Translations under genes and position numbers: made by a program
The notes under the pieces: model-generated
Told to the model about the DNA's origin: nothing
Database searches by the model: none
The model's input: the letters and a program-made list of their open reading frames with translations, nothing else
Assembly: GCA_035048815.1 (NCBI GenBank)
Contig: JAUCBN010000025.1
Location: 9,324,501 to 9,388,500, forward strand
Length of the DNA: 64,000 nt
DNA from: Abelmoschus esculentus
Taxonomy: Eukaryota; Streptophyta; Magnoliopsida; Malvales; Malvaceae
Direction: 5' to 3'
Part shown: piece by piece, positions 1 to 13,400 of the stretch
Layout of the letters: each line of letters opens with the position of its first letter
Numbering within the stretch: the first letter of the stretch is position 1

Positions 1-204
1 TGGTTTACCTGCACAACACAACAAAAAAGAACTACCTTTCCCATTAAATAGCACCTATTGCCACATAAAAATGCCAAGGCATATCTAGAAGACTACATGC
101 AATGTCATGAACCTAAATACAACTAAATGAACCTATATGAGCCTAAAGACACTCAATAACTTAAATAAAAAGGCCTAAAATATAGCGTTTTTGTGGAGTT
201 ATCA
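1..204 (-). mobile_element. LTR edge of a minus-strand Athila-type family B element (runs off the left edge)
   Basis: This stretch is nearly identical to 39149-39351, the first 200 bp or so of the family B LTR read on the minus strand. The LTR begins at 204 with TGATAACTCC on the minus strand. At 39352 that start is preceded by a polypurine tract. Here the flank is GCTAAACTTT instead, so this is the outer edge of a 5' LTR or of a solo LTR. The rest lies outside the window. The host DNA at 205 onward is a Tekay-type LTR. If the other end were visible, a 5-bp duplication GCTAA would be expected. Confidence 0.8.
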
Positions 205-1908
205 GCTAAACTTTACAAACAAGCCAATTTCCTACCCGAAATTGACTAAGACCTCACAAAGGATTACAAATGAAAGAAAGGCAAATTTGGATATCTCTCA
301 AAAGACAAATATTGCCCCAATTACAGATTTACTCTCCCCAAACTCAATTACAAAGAATTAAAATGAAACACAAGATTTAGGAGTCAAGTTTTTGCAATGA
401 AGTGCTTTGGAGTTGGATTTGTATGCTTGGATGTTGCTTGAGGTTCAATAGTTGTTAATGCTTCTCAAAATGCTTCAATTTATACCTTCTCATTGATTTC
501 TAACCGTTGAGGTTGTTGGAGATGTAAATATAGACGTTGGAGCTTCATCATTCCATCATAAATGCACTCTGTAACAACTGGTATCGAAATACGGGCTACT
601 TGTTTCCAAACAGACCACAAATAGAAAGAGACGTTGTGCATTTATTAAAGGGATTATCGAAACAAGTTTCGATACCTGAACTAAACTATGAAGTTTGGTA
701 TCGAAACGGGTTAACCACCATTTAAAGCTTTAACTACCACCAACGGTCAACTCATGTAATGCTTAAAAGTGCCGTTGGGGATTTTAGGGGTATAGATACA
801 GGTATCGAAACACTATGCCATAATTTAAAATAATTTTAAAATAAATAAAACTCAAAGAATAGTTCGATACTGGATTCGAAATATTTGTTGGTAGTGAGGT
901 CTCGGTATCGAAATGGGTATCGATACTTGTTCTTAGTCTCAAGAACATTCTTTGAAAAATGAAGGGCGATATCGATACTTGTTCTTGTGGTATCAATACT
1001 ATCGTATAAAAACACTTAGAAAATTATTTCAAAGTTCTTGGTTTGACTTGAATCTTAATTTTGACTTAGTAACTTAAAAATTTATTACAAAATAGTCCTT
1101 GAACATAGTTGTTATATCAAGATCAATTTTAGTTTTACACATATGCCATGTGATAAACACTTGCGAATTTTTGAATATCTTAGTGACATAATAGTCACAA
1201 ATGGTTTTCTTGAGCATGACTTATTTTTAAACTACTTTACCGTATAATATGGGTTGCATTACAAGTATTTAAAATTATTTTATAATTCACTCACTAAGCG
1301 TAAGCTTAACCTCTCTCTTTTCCTTGTAATGCAGACAAGAAGTGAGTTAGTCATTCGGGCAAGCAAGGAAAACTCTTAGTGCTTTTTAACTCATATTTTA
1401 GCTCAAGTATGTTGCTTTTATATTTTGAACCTTATGTAGTTTAGGGAGCAATGGTGATGAGGAACCTTATGACATAGAAGTTGAATATTGAACTTTGCAT
1501 ATTGGTATGTTGCTTTTATGTTAATAAAGTCTTTGGATTTAATTCATACATTGATTGTGCCTAAGCATGTTGAATTATGACTTTGTTGAAAATAGATTTC
1601 AATTTGTATTGAGAGCATGGAACTAGGATGCCAATCATCTAGTACACTTTTAGATAACAAATATCTAGAAAATTGCAATTAGGTCCCTAAAACCTGTTTG
1701 GTTTAATTAGGACTCGTTTCTCAATAATTTTCGCTGCAAATAAACTCAATCCTTGCATGAACATGTAGGATATAATTAATGCATTTAGAGAAGATAAAAG
1801 AAAGATTTTTAGGGTTGTTTATCGGGGTGAGTCTTCGGATTAGCTTCGGTATTCCCCGTATAGCTCGTTCAAGTCGGGTTTGGTCTAGACTGGGTCGAGG
1901 GGGTTACA
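205..1908 (+). mobile_element. 5'-truncated Tekay/Del-type Ty3/Gypsy LTR
   Basis: The last 200 bp or so match the ends of the two solo LTRs at 20897-24393 and 32443-35250: an 'agggttgtttatcg' stretch, a 'ggtattccccgt' stretch and a terminal GGGGGTTACA. A 'tcactaagc...ctctctctttt...gcag' module near 1308-1335 also matches those LTRs. The TGTAACATCCC start seen in the others is absent, so the left part is missing, replaced by the family B LTR edge at 204. A primer binding site follows at 1914, which makes this a 5' LTR. I recognise nothing in 205-480. Confidence 0.72.
537..1010. repeat. Cluster of TATCGAAAC / GATACC motifs inside the Tekay-type LTR
   Basis: The short palindromic motif GTATCGAAAC and its complement GTTTCGATAC recur roughly ten times at irregular spacing, including forms such as GGTATCGATAC. 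The solo LTR at 20897-24393 has a cluster of TTTCGAAACC at the matching relative place (23633-23826). A short open frame over 537-725 is produced by this repeat and is not regarded as a gene. Confidence 0.6.
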
Positions 1909-1913
1909 TTTTG

Positions 1914-1925
1914 TGGTATCAAAGC
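1914..1925 (+). other. Primer binding site, initiator tRNA-Met type
   Basis: TGGTATCAAAGC lies five bases after the LTR end at 1908. It differs by one base from TGGTATCAGAGC, the usual Tekay/Del primer binding site, which is complementary to the 3' end of initiator tRNA-Met. It marks the start of an internal region, of which about 100 bp remain before the solo LTR at 2022. Confidence 0.75.
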
Positions 1926-2502
1926 TTAGGTTTATTAATCGTTGGGGAAGTTCATGAAACTTTAGGATTTGATTGATGAAAATTTATGCTATGCTAATTT
2001 ACACGGTGTTTGCTTAATATGTGATAAGTGCTTATCTCACTATCACTTTTTACACCTTTTGTTGGCATTAATAACCGAATGTACACCCACTTGAACCAAT
2101 ACATGCACTTAATGTGATATATTTAGAAGTTATGCTTGTAGAGATAATATTTACAGAAAAGGCACGTTTTACTGCATTTTTATATCGGTGTAGGATAACC
2201 AGTGCCGCGGCAGCGACAAGGTCGAGGCAGGACCTGATGCTGAGGCAGGACCTGATGCCGAGGCAGCAGCTGTGAGTCAGAAAGCAAGACTGTAGGTGAT
2301 TGGAAGATAAAAATCCAAGGGACGTGTCTGGACTTAAAGCCCATGGATCGGAGCTGGCTAGCATGAGGAAAAGCCCAAGACAAGGCCATGCGGGAAAAAC
2401 CCCTTAGCCGAATTAAACTTGCAAATATTTTAATTATGTACATGACTTGTTCCCTACTCCAAGTTGTATTCTACTTACGAAAGGTTTGCCCTAGGTCTAG
2501 CC

Positions 2503-2510
2503 TATATAAA
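2503..2510 (+). promoter_or_regulatory. TATA box of the family A LTR
   Basis: TATATAAA sits mid-LTR in a conserved context. About 165 bp downstream is a poly(A) signal AATAAAA at 2672-2678. That order (TATA, then AATAAA) defines the short R region expected of an LTR. The same pair occurs in the other family A LTRs. Confidence 0.7.
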
Positions 2511-2671
2511 GACCTAGCCACCCAATGTAACATATACGGGAAAACCTAGAGAGAAAGAGCCGACTTATAACTTGTTTCTTCCTCTCCATTATGTTCTAAG
2601 CTTCTTTAGGGTTTAGGTGAAGGTTGTTAGTATTTGTGAGAGGAGATTGTACTTTGTCTTTGATTCAATGC

Positions 2672-2678
2672 AATAAAA
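2672..2678 (+). terminator. Poly(A) signal of the family A LTR
   Basis: AATAAAA lies downstream of the TATA box in the LTR. The equivalents are at 40703-40709 and 56075-56080 in the other family A copies. Confidence 0.55.
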
Positions 2679-3372
2679 TTATCAAGGTTTGCTTATCCTT
2701 TGTTATTCTTTGTTCTTGCATTCAAGCCCGGGAGGGAAGTTTGTGAGTAATCCATTTATCTAGACTCGGGAGAGTTAGATTCACGAAAGGGGTAAGTACG
2801 GTGTTTTGATCGCAAAATACTAACTCGGCCTAGGGATAGGTTAAGAGTTTCAATGGCTAAAAGAAGTGTGAGATTGGTTGGTGAGTATAATTGGTTCACG
2901 CCTGGAGGTATCATTAAGGACTAGTCATCAACAACACTCTTACTTAGGGATAAGCGGAGTCATTCAAGGACATTTTGCCAAACTTTGGTAATGTCTACCC
3001 ACGAGCAAGGGATTGCCGCGGCACACAGTATCGTCGCTGCCAAGGCAGTAATCTGTAATGCTTCCGAGGCAGTGATATACGATTTCATTGGGCAGAGACA
3101 AGTCAATCAAATCCACAATACAACGCAACTGGATCCTGACCCATCTCTCTTTATTATTCATTCTCTTTACTTTGCTTAGTTATTTTAGTTTAGTTAAACC
3201 AAACTCAATCATTTGTGTTTTATTTTATTTCTTTCTACAGAACAAGAAGACGAAGAAGACATATTAAGTCTACCAGTCCCTGTGGAGACGATAATCCGAT
3301 AAATACTTATCACTTATTACTTTCGATGTGTCCACTTGCACTAAACGCGCACTTTAGACACGCGACAATATG

Positions 3373-4721
3373 CTTTGATGCTTTGCACGGTGTTTGTTTT
3401 ATATGCTGATATGATATGCATGGTGTTTATTTAAATATTACTGAGATTAAAGCATGTTTTGTTTATAGTTAAACATGTTGGTCATAAGGTTCCCATTGCT
3501 CCTACTACTTTAGGTTTGGATTGACTTGAGCTAGTAGACACCTTGGTTCTGGATGATTCACTTGTTTTTAAACTTTGTTTTTATTACATATAAATACTAG
3601 TATGGAAGAAAACCTTTTAACGAGATCAATGTAAAACTTTAGATATAATTCTAGAAAACATGAACCTTGGAGTGAGTGTTGCTAGTTCTTTCGGTAAGAT
3701 CGTAGTAGTTGGAAGTTTTCTCGTGTTTAGGAGGAAGTTGTCATGTGTTGTGCCTTGAGGATGATTTGGTGAAAAGTTTGGGTTGTTGCATGGATTTTGA
3801 AGAGCCTATATAAACAACCTTTAACAACTTGTTTTAACCTAAGTAATCAAAATTCTATAATTTTGATCCAAAACCCAAAAATTCACTTTTTAAAAATATC
3901 CTTTTTTAAATTCCGGTTTCTTCTTCTCCAAGGCAACTTCTTCATCATCTTTTCAAGGTGAATATCCATTCTTTTTAATAAAATTTCGTTGGATTATTTT
4001 CTTATATTTTTCTTCATCAAAATCTCTTCGTTTTTCTTCGTGTTTTCTATAAATGCATATCCACGCAACGCTCCTTCTTAAGCGGGTGGTTGCAAAATTG
4101 TTGAAAATTGTCAACTCTACCATAACCATCCAGGCTCCTTTCGAATACTAATTAGATATAGGCTTTAGGAGCACGAGAGGATGATGAAGTACCGCCCTCG
4201 GTACGTTGACATTTCTTTGGTGCCATGATCTAAGAATTTAACAACTTAGATTAGATTTAGGCACTTAAAACATGTATGATCTATAAACCTAATTCAATCC
4301 TATTAATCAATAATTCAAGGGTTTTGAAATTTTGAAAAATAATTGAAAAAACAGTGAAAACCAATATGATGAAAATAATTTATATTCGAATAAAAAAAAA
4401 TTGATTTTGAAAAAGTTTTTATAGGATTATGAAAACCCATACAATAAGTATGAATTATGTTCAAAATCTAAATTTTAACAAACTAAAAATCAACGAAAAT
4501 AAGGTATTTCGAAAATTACCTTAAGTATGGATTAGGATGAATTGAGAGGTTTTGAAGCACCGATCTTTGATATTGCCTTGGCTTTGATGTTTTGATTAAA
4601 ATCCCTCAATAAAAACTCTTGATTTTGTGATAAAAATTGACGGATTGAGGGGTTTTTATAGGAAGGGTTCGAGTAGGGTTTGAGAGAAGAGTTTGATAAA
4701 AACTCTTGATTTTGTGATCGT
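3373..4721. other. Unassigned retroelement-derived stretch between the solo LTR and the satellite
   Basis: There is no long open frame. Read in reverse complement, about 3477-3540 resembles 1428-1485 of the Tekay-type LTR (a 'gagcaatgg...aaccttatgac' stretch), so part may be an inverted LTR relic. A truncated ORF start lies at 4082-4226 on the minus strand. A minus-strand TATAAAAA lies at 4653-4660. A 20-bp direct repeat (aaaaactcttgattttgtga) occurs near 4611 and again near 4700. Satellite begins at about 4722. Confidence 0.45.
4082..4226 (-). pseudogene. 5' fragment of an env-position ORF of Athila-type elements
   Basis: The minus strand starts with an ATG and a basic/serine-rich N-terminus (MAPKKCQRTEGG...). 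After an early stop it continues to a QFCNHP stretch. This order resembles the start of the plant retroelement ORF that carries a 'putative plant transposon protein' domain (Pfam Transposase_32 type), in which a W..FC.HP segment precedes a REFYAN motif. The frame stops again at about 4082, before any core domain. A minus-strand TATA-like box lies about 430 bp upstream. The link to the family is from a short stretch only. Confidence 0.4.
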
Positions 4722-7700
4722 TTCGTAGAGTTAAGAGCTTGTATGTCTAAATGGGCTTTATAGCGATGTCGTTCGAATTTTAACTAAGTAAAAAGCTCAA
4801 AATTTGAGATTAAGCTGTATAATTAGGTTTAAAAGCCAATAATTAACTATTTGAATTCATAAAATTTGTTTTAATGTTATTTACGATCATTTTTGCAAGG
4901 TTCAGAGCGTGCTTTTCTAAATGGGATTTACAGTGAACCCGTTTGAATTTTAACCGAGTAAAAAGCTCAAAATTTGAGATTAAGCTGTATAACTAGGTTC
5001 ATAAGCCCATAATTAACAATTTAAAACCATAAAATTTTATTTAATATCATTTTCGATCGTTTTGTAGGGTTTAGAGTGTGCATTTTTAAATGGTCTTTAT
5101 AGCGAACCCGTTCAAATTTTAACCAATTAAAAATCTTAAAATTTAAGATTAAGCTGTATAATTAGGTTAAAAAGCCAATAATTATCTATTTGAACTCATA
5201 AAGTTTGATTTAATGTCATTTTCGATCATTTTGTAAGGTTTAGAGCGTGCTTTCAAAATGGGATTTATAGTGAACCAGTTAAAATTTTAACCGAGTAAAA
5301 AGCTCAAAATTTTAGATTAAGTTGTATAATTGGGTTCAAAAACCCTTAATTAAAAATTTGAAACCATAAAATTTCATTCAATATCATTTTCAATCTTTTT
5401 GTAGGGTGTAGAGCGTGCATTTCTAAATGGTCTTTATAGCGAAGCCGTTCGTATTTTAACCAAGTAAAAAGCTCAAAATTTGAGATTAAGTTGTATAATT
5501 AGTTTCAAAAGCCAATAATTAACTATTTGAACTCATAAAATTTGATTTAATGTCATTTTCGATCATTTTGTAAGGTTCAAAGCCTGCTTTTCTAAATTGG
5601 TTTTATAGTGAACTCGTTCGAATTTTAACCGAGTAAAAACCTCAAATTTTGAGATTAAGCTGTATAATTAGGTTCAAAAGCCCATAATTAACTATTTGAA
5701 ACCATAAAATTTGATTTAATATCATTTTCGATCGTTTTGTAGGGTTCAGAGCGTGCATTTCTAAATGGTCTTTAGAGCGATGCCTTTCGAATTTTAACTG
5801 AGTAAAAACCTCAAAATTTGAGATTAAGCACTATAATTAGGTTTTAAAGCCAATAATTAACTATTTGAATTCATAAAATTTGATTTAATGTCATTATCGA
5901 TCAATTTGTAACGTTTAGGGCATGCTTTACTAAACGGGATGAATAGTGAACCCGTTCGAATTTTAACCGAGTAAAAAGCTCAATATTTGAGATTAAGCTG
6001 TATAACTAGGTTCAAAAGCCCATAATTAAGAATTTGAAGCCACAAAATTTTATTTAATATCATTTTTGATCGTTTTGTAGAGTTTAGAGTGTGCATTTTT
6101 AAATGGTGCTTATAGTGAACCCGTTCGAATTTTAACCAAGTAAAAAGCTCAAAATTTGAGATTAAGCTGTATAATTAGGTTCAAAATCCTATAATTAACA
6201 ATTTAAAACCATAAAATTTAATTTCATATCATTTTCGATCATTTTGTAGTGTTTAGAGCATGCATTTCTAAATGGTCTATATAGAGAACCCGTTCGAATT
6301 TTAACCGAGTAAAAGCCTCAAATTTTGAGATTAATATGTGTAATTAGGTTCAAAAGCCCATAATTAACTGTTTAAAACTATAAAATTTGATTTAATATCA
6401 TTTTCGATCGTTTTGTAGGGTGTAGAGCGTACATGTCTAAATGGGCTTTATAGTGAACTCGTTCGAATTTTAACCGAGTAAAAAGCTCAAAATTTGAGAT
6501 TAAGCTGTATAATTACATTCAAAAGCCGATAATTAACAATTTGAAACCATAAAATTTGATTTAATATCATTTCCGATCGTTTTGTAGGGTTCAGAGCGTG
6601 CATTTCTAAGTGGTCTTTATAGCGAATCCGTTCGAATTTTAACTTAGTAAAAGGCTCAAAATTTGAGATTAATCTGTATAATTAGGTTCAAAAGCCAATA
6701 TTTAACTATTTGAACTCATAAAATTTAATTTAATGTTATTTTCGATCATTTTATAAGGTTCAGAGCGTGCTTTTCTAAATGGGCTTCATAGTGAACCCGT
6801 TCAAATTTAACCGAGTAAAAAGCTCAAATTTTGAGATTAAGCTGTATTATTAGGTTCAAAAGCCCATAATTTACTATTGGAAACCATAAAATTTGATTTC
6901 ATATCTTTGTCGATCGTTTTGTAGTGTTTAGAGCGCACTTTTCTAAATGGGATTTATAGTGAACCCGTTCGAATTTTAACTGAGTAAAAAGCTCAATATT
7001 TTAGATTAAGCTGTATAATTAGGTTCAAAAGCCCTTAATTAAAAATTTGAAACCATAAAATTTGATTTAACATCATTTTCGATCTTTTCATAGGGTTCAT
7101 ATCGTGCATTTTTAAATGGTCTTTATAGCGAATCCGTTCAAATTTTAACCAATTAAAAATCTTGAAATTTGAGATTATGTTATATAATTAGGTTTAAAAG
7201 CCAATAATTAACTATTTGAACTCATAAAATTTGATTTAATGTCATTTTTGATCATTTTGTAAGGTTTAGAGCGTGCTTTCTAAATGGAATTTATAATGAA
7301 CCCGTTCGAATTTTAACCGAGTAAAAAGCTCAATATTTTAGATTAAGCTATATAATTAGGTTCAAAATCCCTTAATTAACAATTTTAAACCATAAAATTA
7401 TATTTAATATCATTTTCGATCTTTTTGTAGGGTTTAGAGCATACATTTTTAAATGGTCTTTATAGTGAAGCCGTTCGAATTTTAATCGAGTAAAAAGCTC
7501 AAAATTTGAGATTAAGCTGTATAATTAGGTTCAAAAGCCAATAATTAACTATTTAAACTCATAAAATTTGATTTAAACTCATAAACTAATTAGGCTCAAA
7601 GTTCTGAGCGTGCTTTTCTAAATGGGATTTATAGTGAACTCGATCGTATTTTAACCGAGTAAAAACCTCAAATTTTGAGATTAATCTATATAATTAGGTT

Positions 7701-10398
7701 CAAAAGCCCATAATTAACTTTTTGAAACCATGAAATTTGATTTAATATCATTTTCGATCACTTTGTAGGGTTTAGAGCGTGCATTTCTAAATGGTCTTTA
7801 TAGCGATGCCGTTCGAATTTTAACCGAGTAAAAAGCTCAAAATTTGTGATTAAGCTGTATAATTAGGTTTTAAAGCCAATAATTAACTATTTGAACTCAT
7901 AAAATTTTATTTAATGTCATTATCGATCATTTTGTAAGGTTTAGAGCGTGCTTTTCTAAATGGGATGTATAGTGAACCGTTCGAATTTTAACCGAGTAAA
8001 ATGCTCAATATTTGAGATTAAGCTGTATAACTAGGTTCAAAAGCCCATAATTAAGAATTTGAAACCATAAAATATTATTTAATATCATTTTTGATCGTTT
8101 TGTAGGGTTTAGAGCGTGCATTTTTAAATGGTCCTTAGAGCGAACCCGTTCGAATTTTAACCAATTAAAAATCTTAAAATTTGAGATTAAGCTGTATAAA
8201 TCGGTTCAAAAGCCCATAATTAACAATTTGAAACCATAAAATTTATTTAATATCATTTTCGATCATTTTGTAGGGTTTAGAGCTTGCATTTTTAAATGGT
8301 CTTCATAGCGAACCCGTTCAAATTTTAACCAATTAAAAATCTCAAAATTTGAGATTAAGCTGTATAATTAGGTTCAAAAGCCAATAATTAACTATTTGAA
8401 CTCATAAAATTTGATTTAATGTCATTTTCGATCAATTTGTATGGTTTAGAGCGTGCTTTTCTAAATGGGATTTATAGTGTTCCCGTTCGAATTTTAATAG
8501 AGAAAAAAGCTCAATATTTTAGATTAAGTTGTATAATTAGGTTCAATAGCCCTTAATTAACAATTTGAAACCCTAAAATTTGATTTAACATCATTTTCGA
8601 TCTTGTTTTAGGGTTCATAACATGCATTTTAAATGGTCTTTGTATCGAACCCGTTCAAATTTTAACCAATTAAAAATCTCAAAATTTGAACCCATAAAAT
8701 TTGATTTAATGTCATTTTCTTTCATTTTGAAAGGTTCAGAGCGTGCTTTTCTAAATGGGATTTATAGTGAACTCGTTCGAATTTTAACCGAGTAAAAACC
8801 TCAAATTTTGAGATTAATCTGTATAATTAGGTTCAAAAGACCATAATTAATTATTTGAAATCATAAAATTTGATTTAATATCATTTTCGATCTATTTGTA
8901 GGGTTCAGAGCATCCATTTCTAAATGGTTTTTACAGAGATGCCAATCGAATTTTAACTGAGTAAAAAGCACAAAATTTGAGATTAAGCACTATAATTAGG
9001 TTTTAAAGCCAATAATTAACTATTTGAATTCATAAAATTTGATTTAATGTCATTATCGATCAATTTGTAACGTTTAGAGCATGCTTTACTAAATGGGATG
9101 AATAGTGAATCCGTTCGAATTTTAACCGAGTAAAAATCTCAAAATTTTAGATTAAGCTGTATAACTAGGTTCAAAAGCCCATAATTAACAATTTGAAACC
9201 ATAAAATTTTATTTAATATAATTTTCGATCATTTTATAGGGTTTAGAGTGTGTATTTTTAAATGGTCTTTAAAGCGAACCCGTTCAAATTTTAACCAATT
9301 AAAAATCTCAAAACTTGAGATTAAGCTGTATAATTATGTTCAAAAGCCAATAATTATTTTGTAAGATTTAGAGCGTACTTTTCTAAATGGGATTTATAGT
9401 GAACCGTTCGAATTTTAACCGAGTAAAAAGCTCAAAATTTTAGATTAAGTGTTATAATTAGGTTCAAAAGCCCTTAATTAACAATTTGAAACCATAAAAT
9501 TTGATTTAATATAATTATCGATTGTTTTGTAAGGTGCAGAGCGTGCATTTCTAAATGGTCTTTATAGCGAAGCCGTTCGAATTTTTTCCTAGTAAAAAGC
9601 TCAAAATTTGAGATTAAGCTGTATAATTACGTTCAAAAGCCAATAATTAACTATTTGAACTCATAAAATTTGATTTAATGTCATTTTTGATCATTTTGTA
9701 AGGTTTAGAGTATGCTTTCCTAAATGGGATTTATAGTGAATTCATTCGAATTTTAACCGAGTAAAAACCTCAAATTTTGAGATTAATCTGTATAATTAGA
9801 TTCAAAAGCCCATAATTAACTATTTGAAACCATAAAATTTGATTTAATACCATTTTTGATCGTTTTGAAGGATTTAGAGCGTGCATTTTTTAATGGTCTT
9901 TATAGCGAACCCGTTCAAATTTTAACCAATTAAAAATCTCAAAAGCCAATAATTAACTATTTGAACTCATAAAATTTGATCTAATGTCATTTTCGATCAT
10001 ATTGTATAGTTTAGAGCATGCTTTTCTAAATGGGTTTTATAGTGAACCCATTCGAATTTTAACCGAGTAAAAAGCTCAATATTTTATATTAACCTGTATA
10101 GTTAGGTTCAAAAGCCCTTAATTAACAATTTGAAACCATAAAATTTGATTTAATATCATTTTCGATCTTTTTGTAGGGTTCAGAGCGTCCATTTCTAGAT
10201 GCTCTTTATAGTGAAGCCGTTCGAATTTTAACTGAGTAAAAAGCTCAAAATTTGAAATTAAGCTGTATAATTTGGTTCAAATGCGAATAATTAACTATTT
10301 GAACTCATAAAATTTGATTTAATGTCATTTTCGATCATTTTGTAAGATTCAGAGCGAGCTTTTTTAAGTGGGATTTATAGTGAACTCGTTCGAATTTT
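4722..10398 (+). repeat. Centromere-like satellite, block 1 (about 34 monomers of about 169 bp, higher-order)
   Basis: Head-to-tail monomers average about 169 bp. A core such as GTTCGAATTTTAACCGAG recurs at about 5104, 5272, 5440, 5610 and onward. Two monomer types alternate. One has 'ttctaaatggtctttatagcg' style (type B) and the other 'ttctaaatgggatttatagtg' style (type A). Marker variants of B (followed by 'accaattaaaaatc', 'gaagcc' or 'gatgcc') recur in order, giving a six-monomer super-unit near 1.01 kb. A few monomers carry internal deletions (near 8690 and 9350). It ends at a LINE target duplication. Confidence 0.93.
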
Positions 10399-10489
10399 TT
10401 TTTAGGGAAAAGGCCTCATTAAAAAAACCCTATAGCCAGTCACCCCGAGAGGTGAGTAGGCCCCTATGGGGAAAAGAGTACCCATGGTT

Positions 10490-13400
10490 TTATTGAATAG
10501 AAGAGGAGAATCTCTCCGAGTTTACAGAAGCCCGAATATAGTCGGGAAAGATACAATCAAAAGAGCAGGAAATAAAAGAACGCAAAGCCCTAGTAGCTAA
10601 GACATGGGCTACAACGTTTGCGTCTTTAGGTACATAACAAATCTTACAATTAGGCAAAGTACCAAGAGTGGAGCGGATGCCAGATACCAAATGTTGCACT
10701 ATGGAAAGATCTTGGTGATGAGTGTTGTTAACTTTGTTAGCAATGGAAGCAGAATCTGTTTCAATAATCACATTAGTCCAGCCATTGGCAACAACAACTC
10801 TTAAACCTTCCAAAATAGCAAGAGCCTCGGCAGAAGCTGGGTCTGGATAGACAAGAGGCATTGAGCATCCACCGAGAACAGAACCAGAAGAGTCTCGAGC
10901 AACGACGCCTGCAGCAGCACCCCTTAACACAGGGTCAAAGACCCCATCTGTGTTAATTTTGACAAAACCAGGAGCCGGTTTCGTCCATGTAGCTTTAGCG
11001 AAAGTAGGCTCAACTAGCTAGGAACGTAGATGGGAAGCATTATTAACTGATGTATAGTCATTGAAAATTTTTTGCGCATTGGAAACAACTAACCAGGCCG
11101 GTTGGAGATGATTGTTATGGACAAAGTCGTTACGGCGGTTCCATAAATTCCATAGGTTCGTAAGAAGGAAAGAAAATTGATGTAAAGAAAGGAAACTAGC
11201 AACTTCAGAGAGCCACTGGTTGGCAGATATATGTGTGTTGGAGAAAATTCGAGTAGGAAGCCCTGTCAACGGGAGCGCCTCCTTGGCACTAGGACAGTCC
11301 CTCACCGCATGGAGGGTGGTTTCAATGGCCATGTTGCAAAGTGGACAAACTCCCGTACCAAGATTGGCCTGAAGAATTTTATGGCCAAATGGGATTGCAT
11401 CATGACATAGCCGCCATCCAAAGGAACGGACCTTAGGTAAGGTGGGTAGTTTAGAAAGAATTTTCCAAAGCTTAGAGGGCCTATTAACTGGCCCTATTTT
11501 TAGTTGTAAAAATTGGTACCCTGACCGAACCGAATATATGCTAGAGTCATGGTGGCCCCAAATAATGGTGTCCTTTGTGTCATTAATAATTGGTACATTA
11601 AGAATGGTGTTAGCATCTTCATGGGTGAAGTATTCTCTTACCTTTAGTTCATCCCACCGAGTCATGTTAGGTAGCATGAAAGTACCTGCACGAAGAGGTA
11701 ATTCGTCATTCACCTCATAATCACCATAAAGGTGTATAGGCTGAGAGCCTCTCCACTTCTCAAAGTGGATCTGAATTTGACTAGACATGCCTGGCCATTT
11801 GAAGAAACCATTGTGAAGTTTAGAGATAGCTATGCTAAGGCCTTTCCAGGCAAAAGAAGATCTCCGAGTGTGTTCAGATTCAAGGATATAACCCGATGGG
11901 TAATACTTACATTTGTATACCTGATTAAGGAGGTTGTTAGCTTCACAAACCAAACGCCAGATTTGTTTGCCTAGTAAAGCCACATTGAAGTGGCGTAGGT
12001 CGCAAAATCCTATACCTCCTGCTGCTTTCCGCAAACAGACAATGTCCCAAGGGAGCATATGCCAACCTCGTTTTTCTGCTTTACCAGACCACCAGTATCG
12101 GCATATCGAAGCGGTCATATCATATTGAGGTATTGATTGTATGACGGATTTAATAAAAATTTCTCTACCACTAAAGGATAAAAGGTGTTTATCCCATTTA
12201 CTCAAGCGAGCATTCATTTTTTCCCTGGTAAACCCCAAGGTTGCTGTCTTGTTTTTCCCTATAAGGAGGGGGACTCCAAGATAAACACCTGGGTCGTTGA
12301 CTTCTCGCACATGAAGGATATCATTAATTTCCGCTCTATGCGACATGGAAGTTTTCCGGGAAAAGAAAATAGTAGACTTTTCAAAGTTCACTGCTTGACC
12401 AGAAGAGGTGGCATAAGTATGCAGAGCATTCTTCAGGTGTTGAGCTTCTGTAGTTGTATTTTTAATGAATACAACACAGTCATCAGCAAAAAGAAGATGG
12501 TTCACACGTGGCCCGTTCCTACTAGCACAAAGACCAGGTAGGTTACCACTAGCTTGCTCAACATTAAGCAAAGCTGACAGTCCTTGGGTGCAGAAGAGAA
12601 AAAGGAAGGGAGATAGCGGGTCCCCTTGCCGTAACCCTCTATGGGGTTTGAATGACCGTGAAAGAGAATCGTTGATACGTACTTGGAACGTCACTGAGGA
12701 TATACATCTCATAATGAGAGAAACCCAAAGGTTGTTAAAACCTAGGCGAAGCATAATTTGTTCAAGAAAAGGTCATTCAACACGGTCGAAGGCCTTTTCC
12801 ATGTCAAGTTTTATGCTGGCGCCTTTTGCCAATGAGGTCTCGTCGGTATTTAGAGTTTGGATAAGCTCATGAGCTATTAGAATATTGTCAGTAATATTCC
12901 GTCCTTGAACAAAAGCAATTTGATTATCACTTATGCATAGAGGTATGATAGATTTTAGACGATTAACAAGAACTTTCGCGACAGTCTTGTATAAGACTGT
13001 GCAGAGACTAATAGGCCTGAGGTGACGCAATGTTGTGGGTTCACTGATCTTGGGTATAAGAACAATAATTGTACGATTGACCTCTTCCATATTAATCGAC
13101 CTGCGTAAGAGTCCGAGGCAGAGGTTTATAAATTCAGGGCCAAGGATGTCCCAATGCTTCCTAAAGAATCCACTTGGGAATCCATCAACTCCCGGAGCTT
13201 TCCGTGGGTCAATATCTCGAAAAGCAATGGTAACTTCATCTACCGTGAAGTCCTTAAGAAGGTCATTATTCATCGGTTCAGTAACAATGGTAAGAATGTT
13301 GTCGAAAATGGAAGATGCAATAGTGGGAGAGCAGGATGAGAAGAGGTTTTGAAAATAGTCAATAGGAATATTCATAATCTCATTTGTATGCATATGCCAT

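Larger units (their letters stand above)
2022..3367 (+). mobile_element. Athila-type family A solo LTR with perfect 5-bp target duplication
   Basis: The 1,346-bp unit starts TGATAAGTGC and ends CACGCGACA. It is closely similar over its whole length to the LTRs at 40059-41382 and 47000-48351. The 5 bases on each side are identical (ATATG at 2017-2021 and 3368-3372). No internal sequence follows, so this is a solo LTR left by recombination between the two LTRs of a full element. It was inserted into the leader of the Tekay-type remnant: a CACGGTGTTTG motif occurs on both sides of the insertion. Confidence 0.93.

Noticed and set aside
4722..10398. CRISPR-like regular repeats
   Set aside because: The repeats are whole 169-bp monomers in direct contact, with no unique spacers, in eukaryotic retroelement-rich DNA.
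11442..13352. Plus-strand frames of 60-135 codons across the LINE
   Set aside because: They are antisense to the recognisable ORF2 on the minus strand and match no family.
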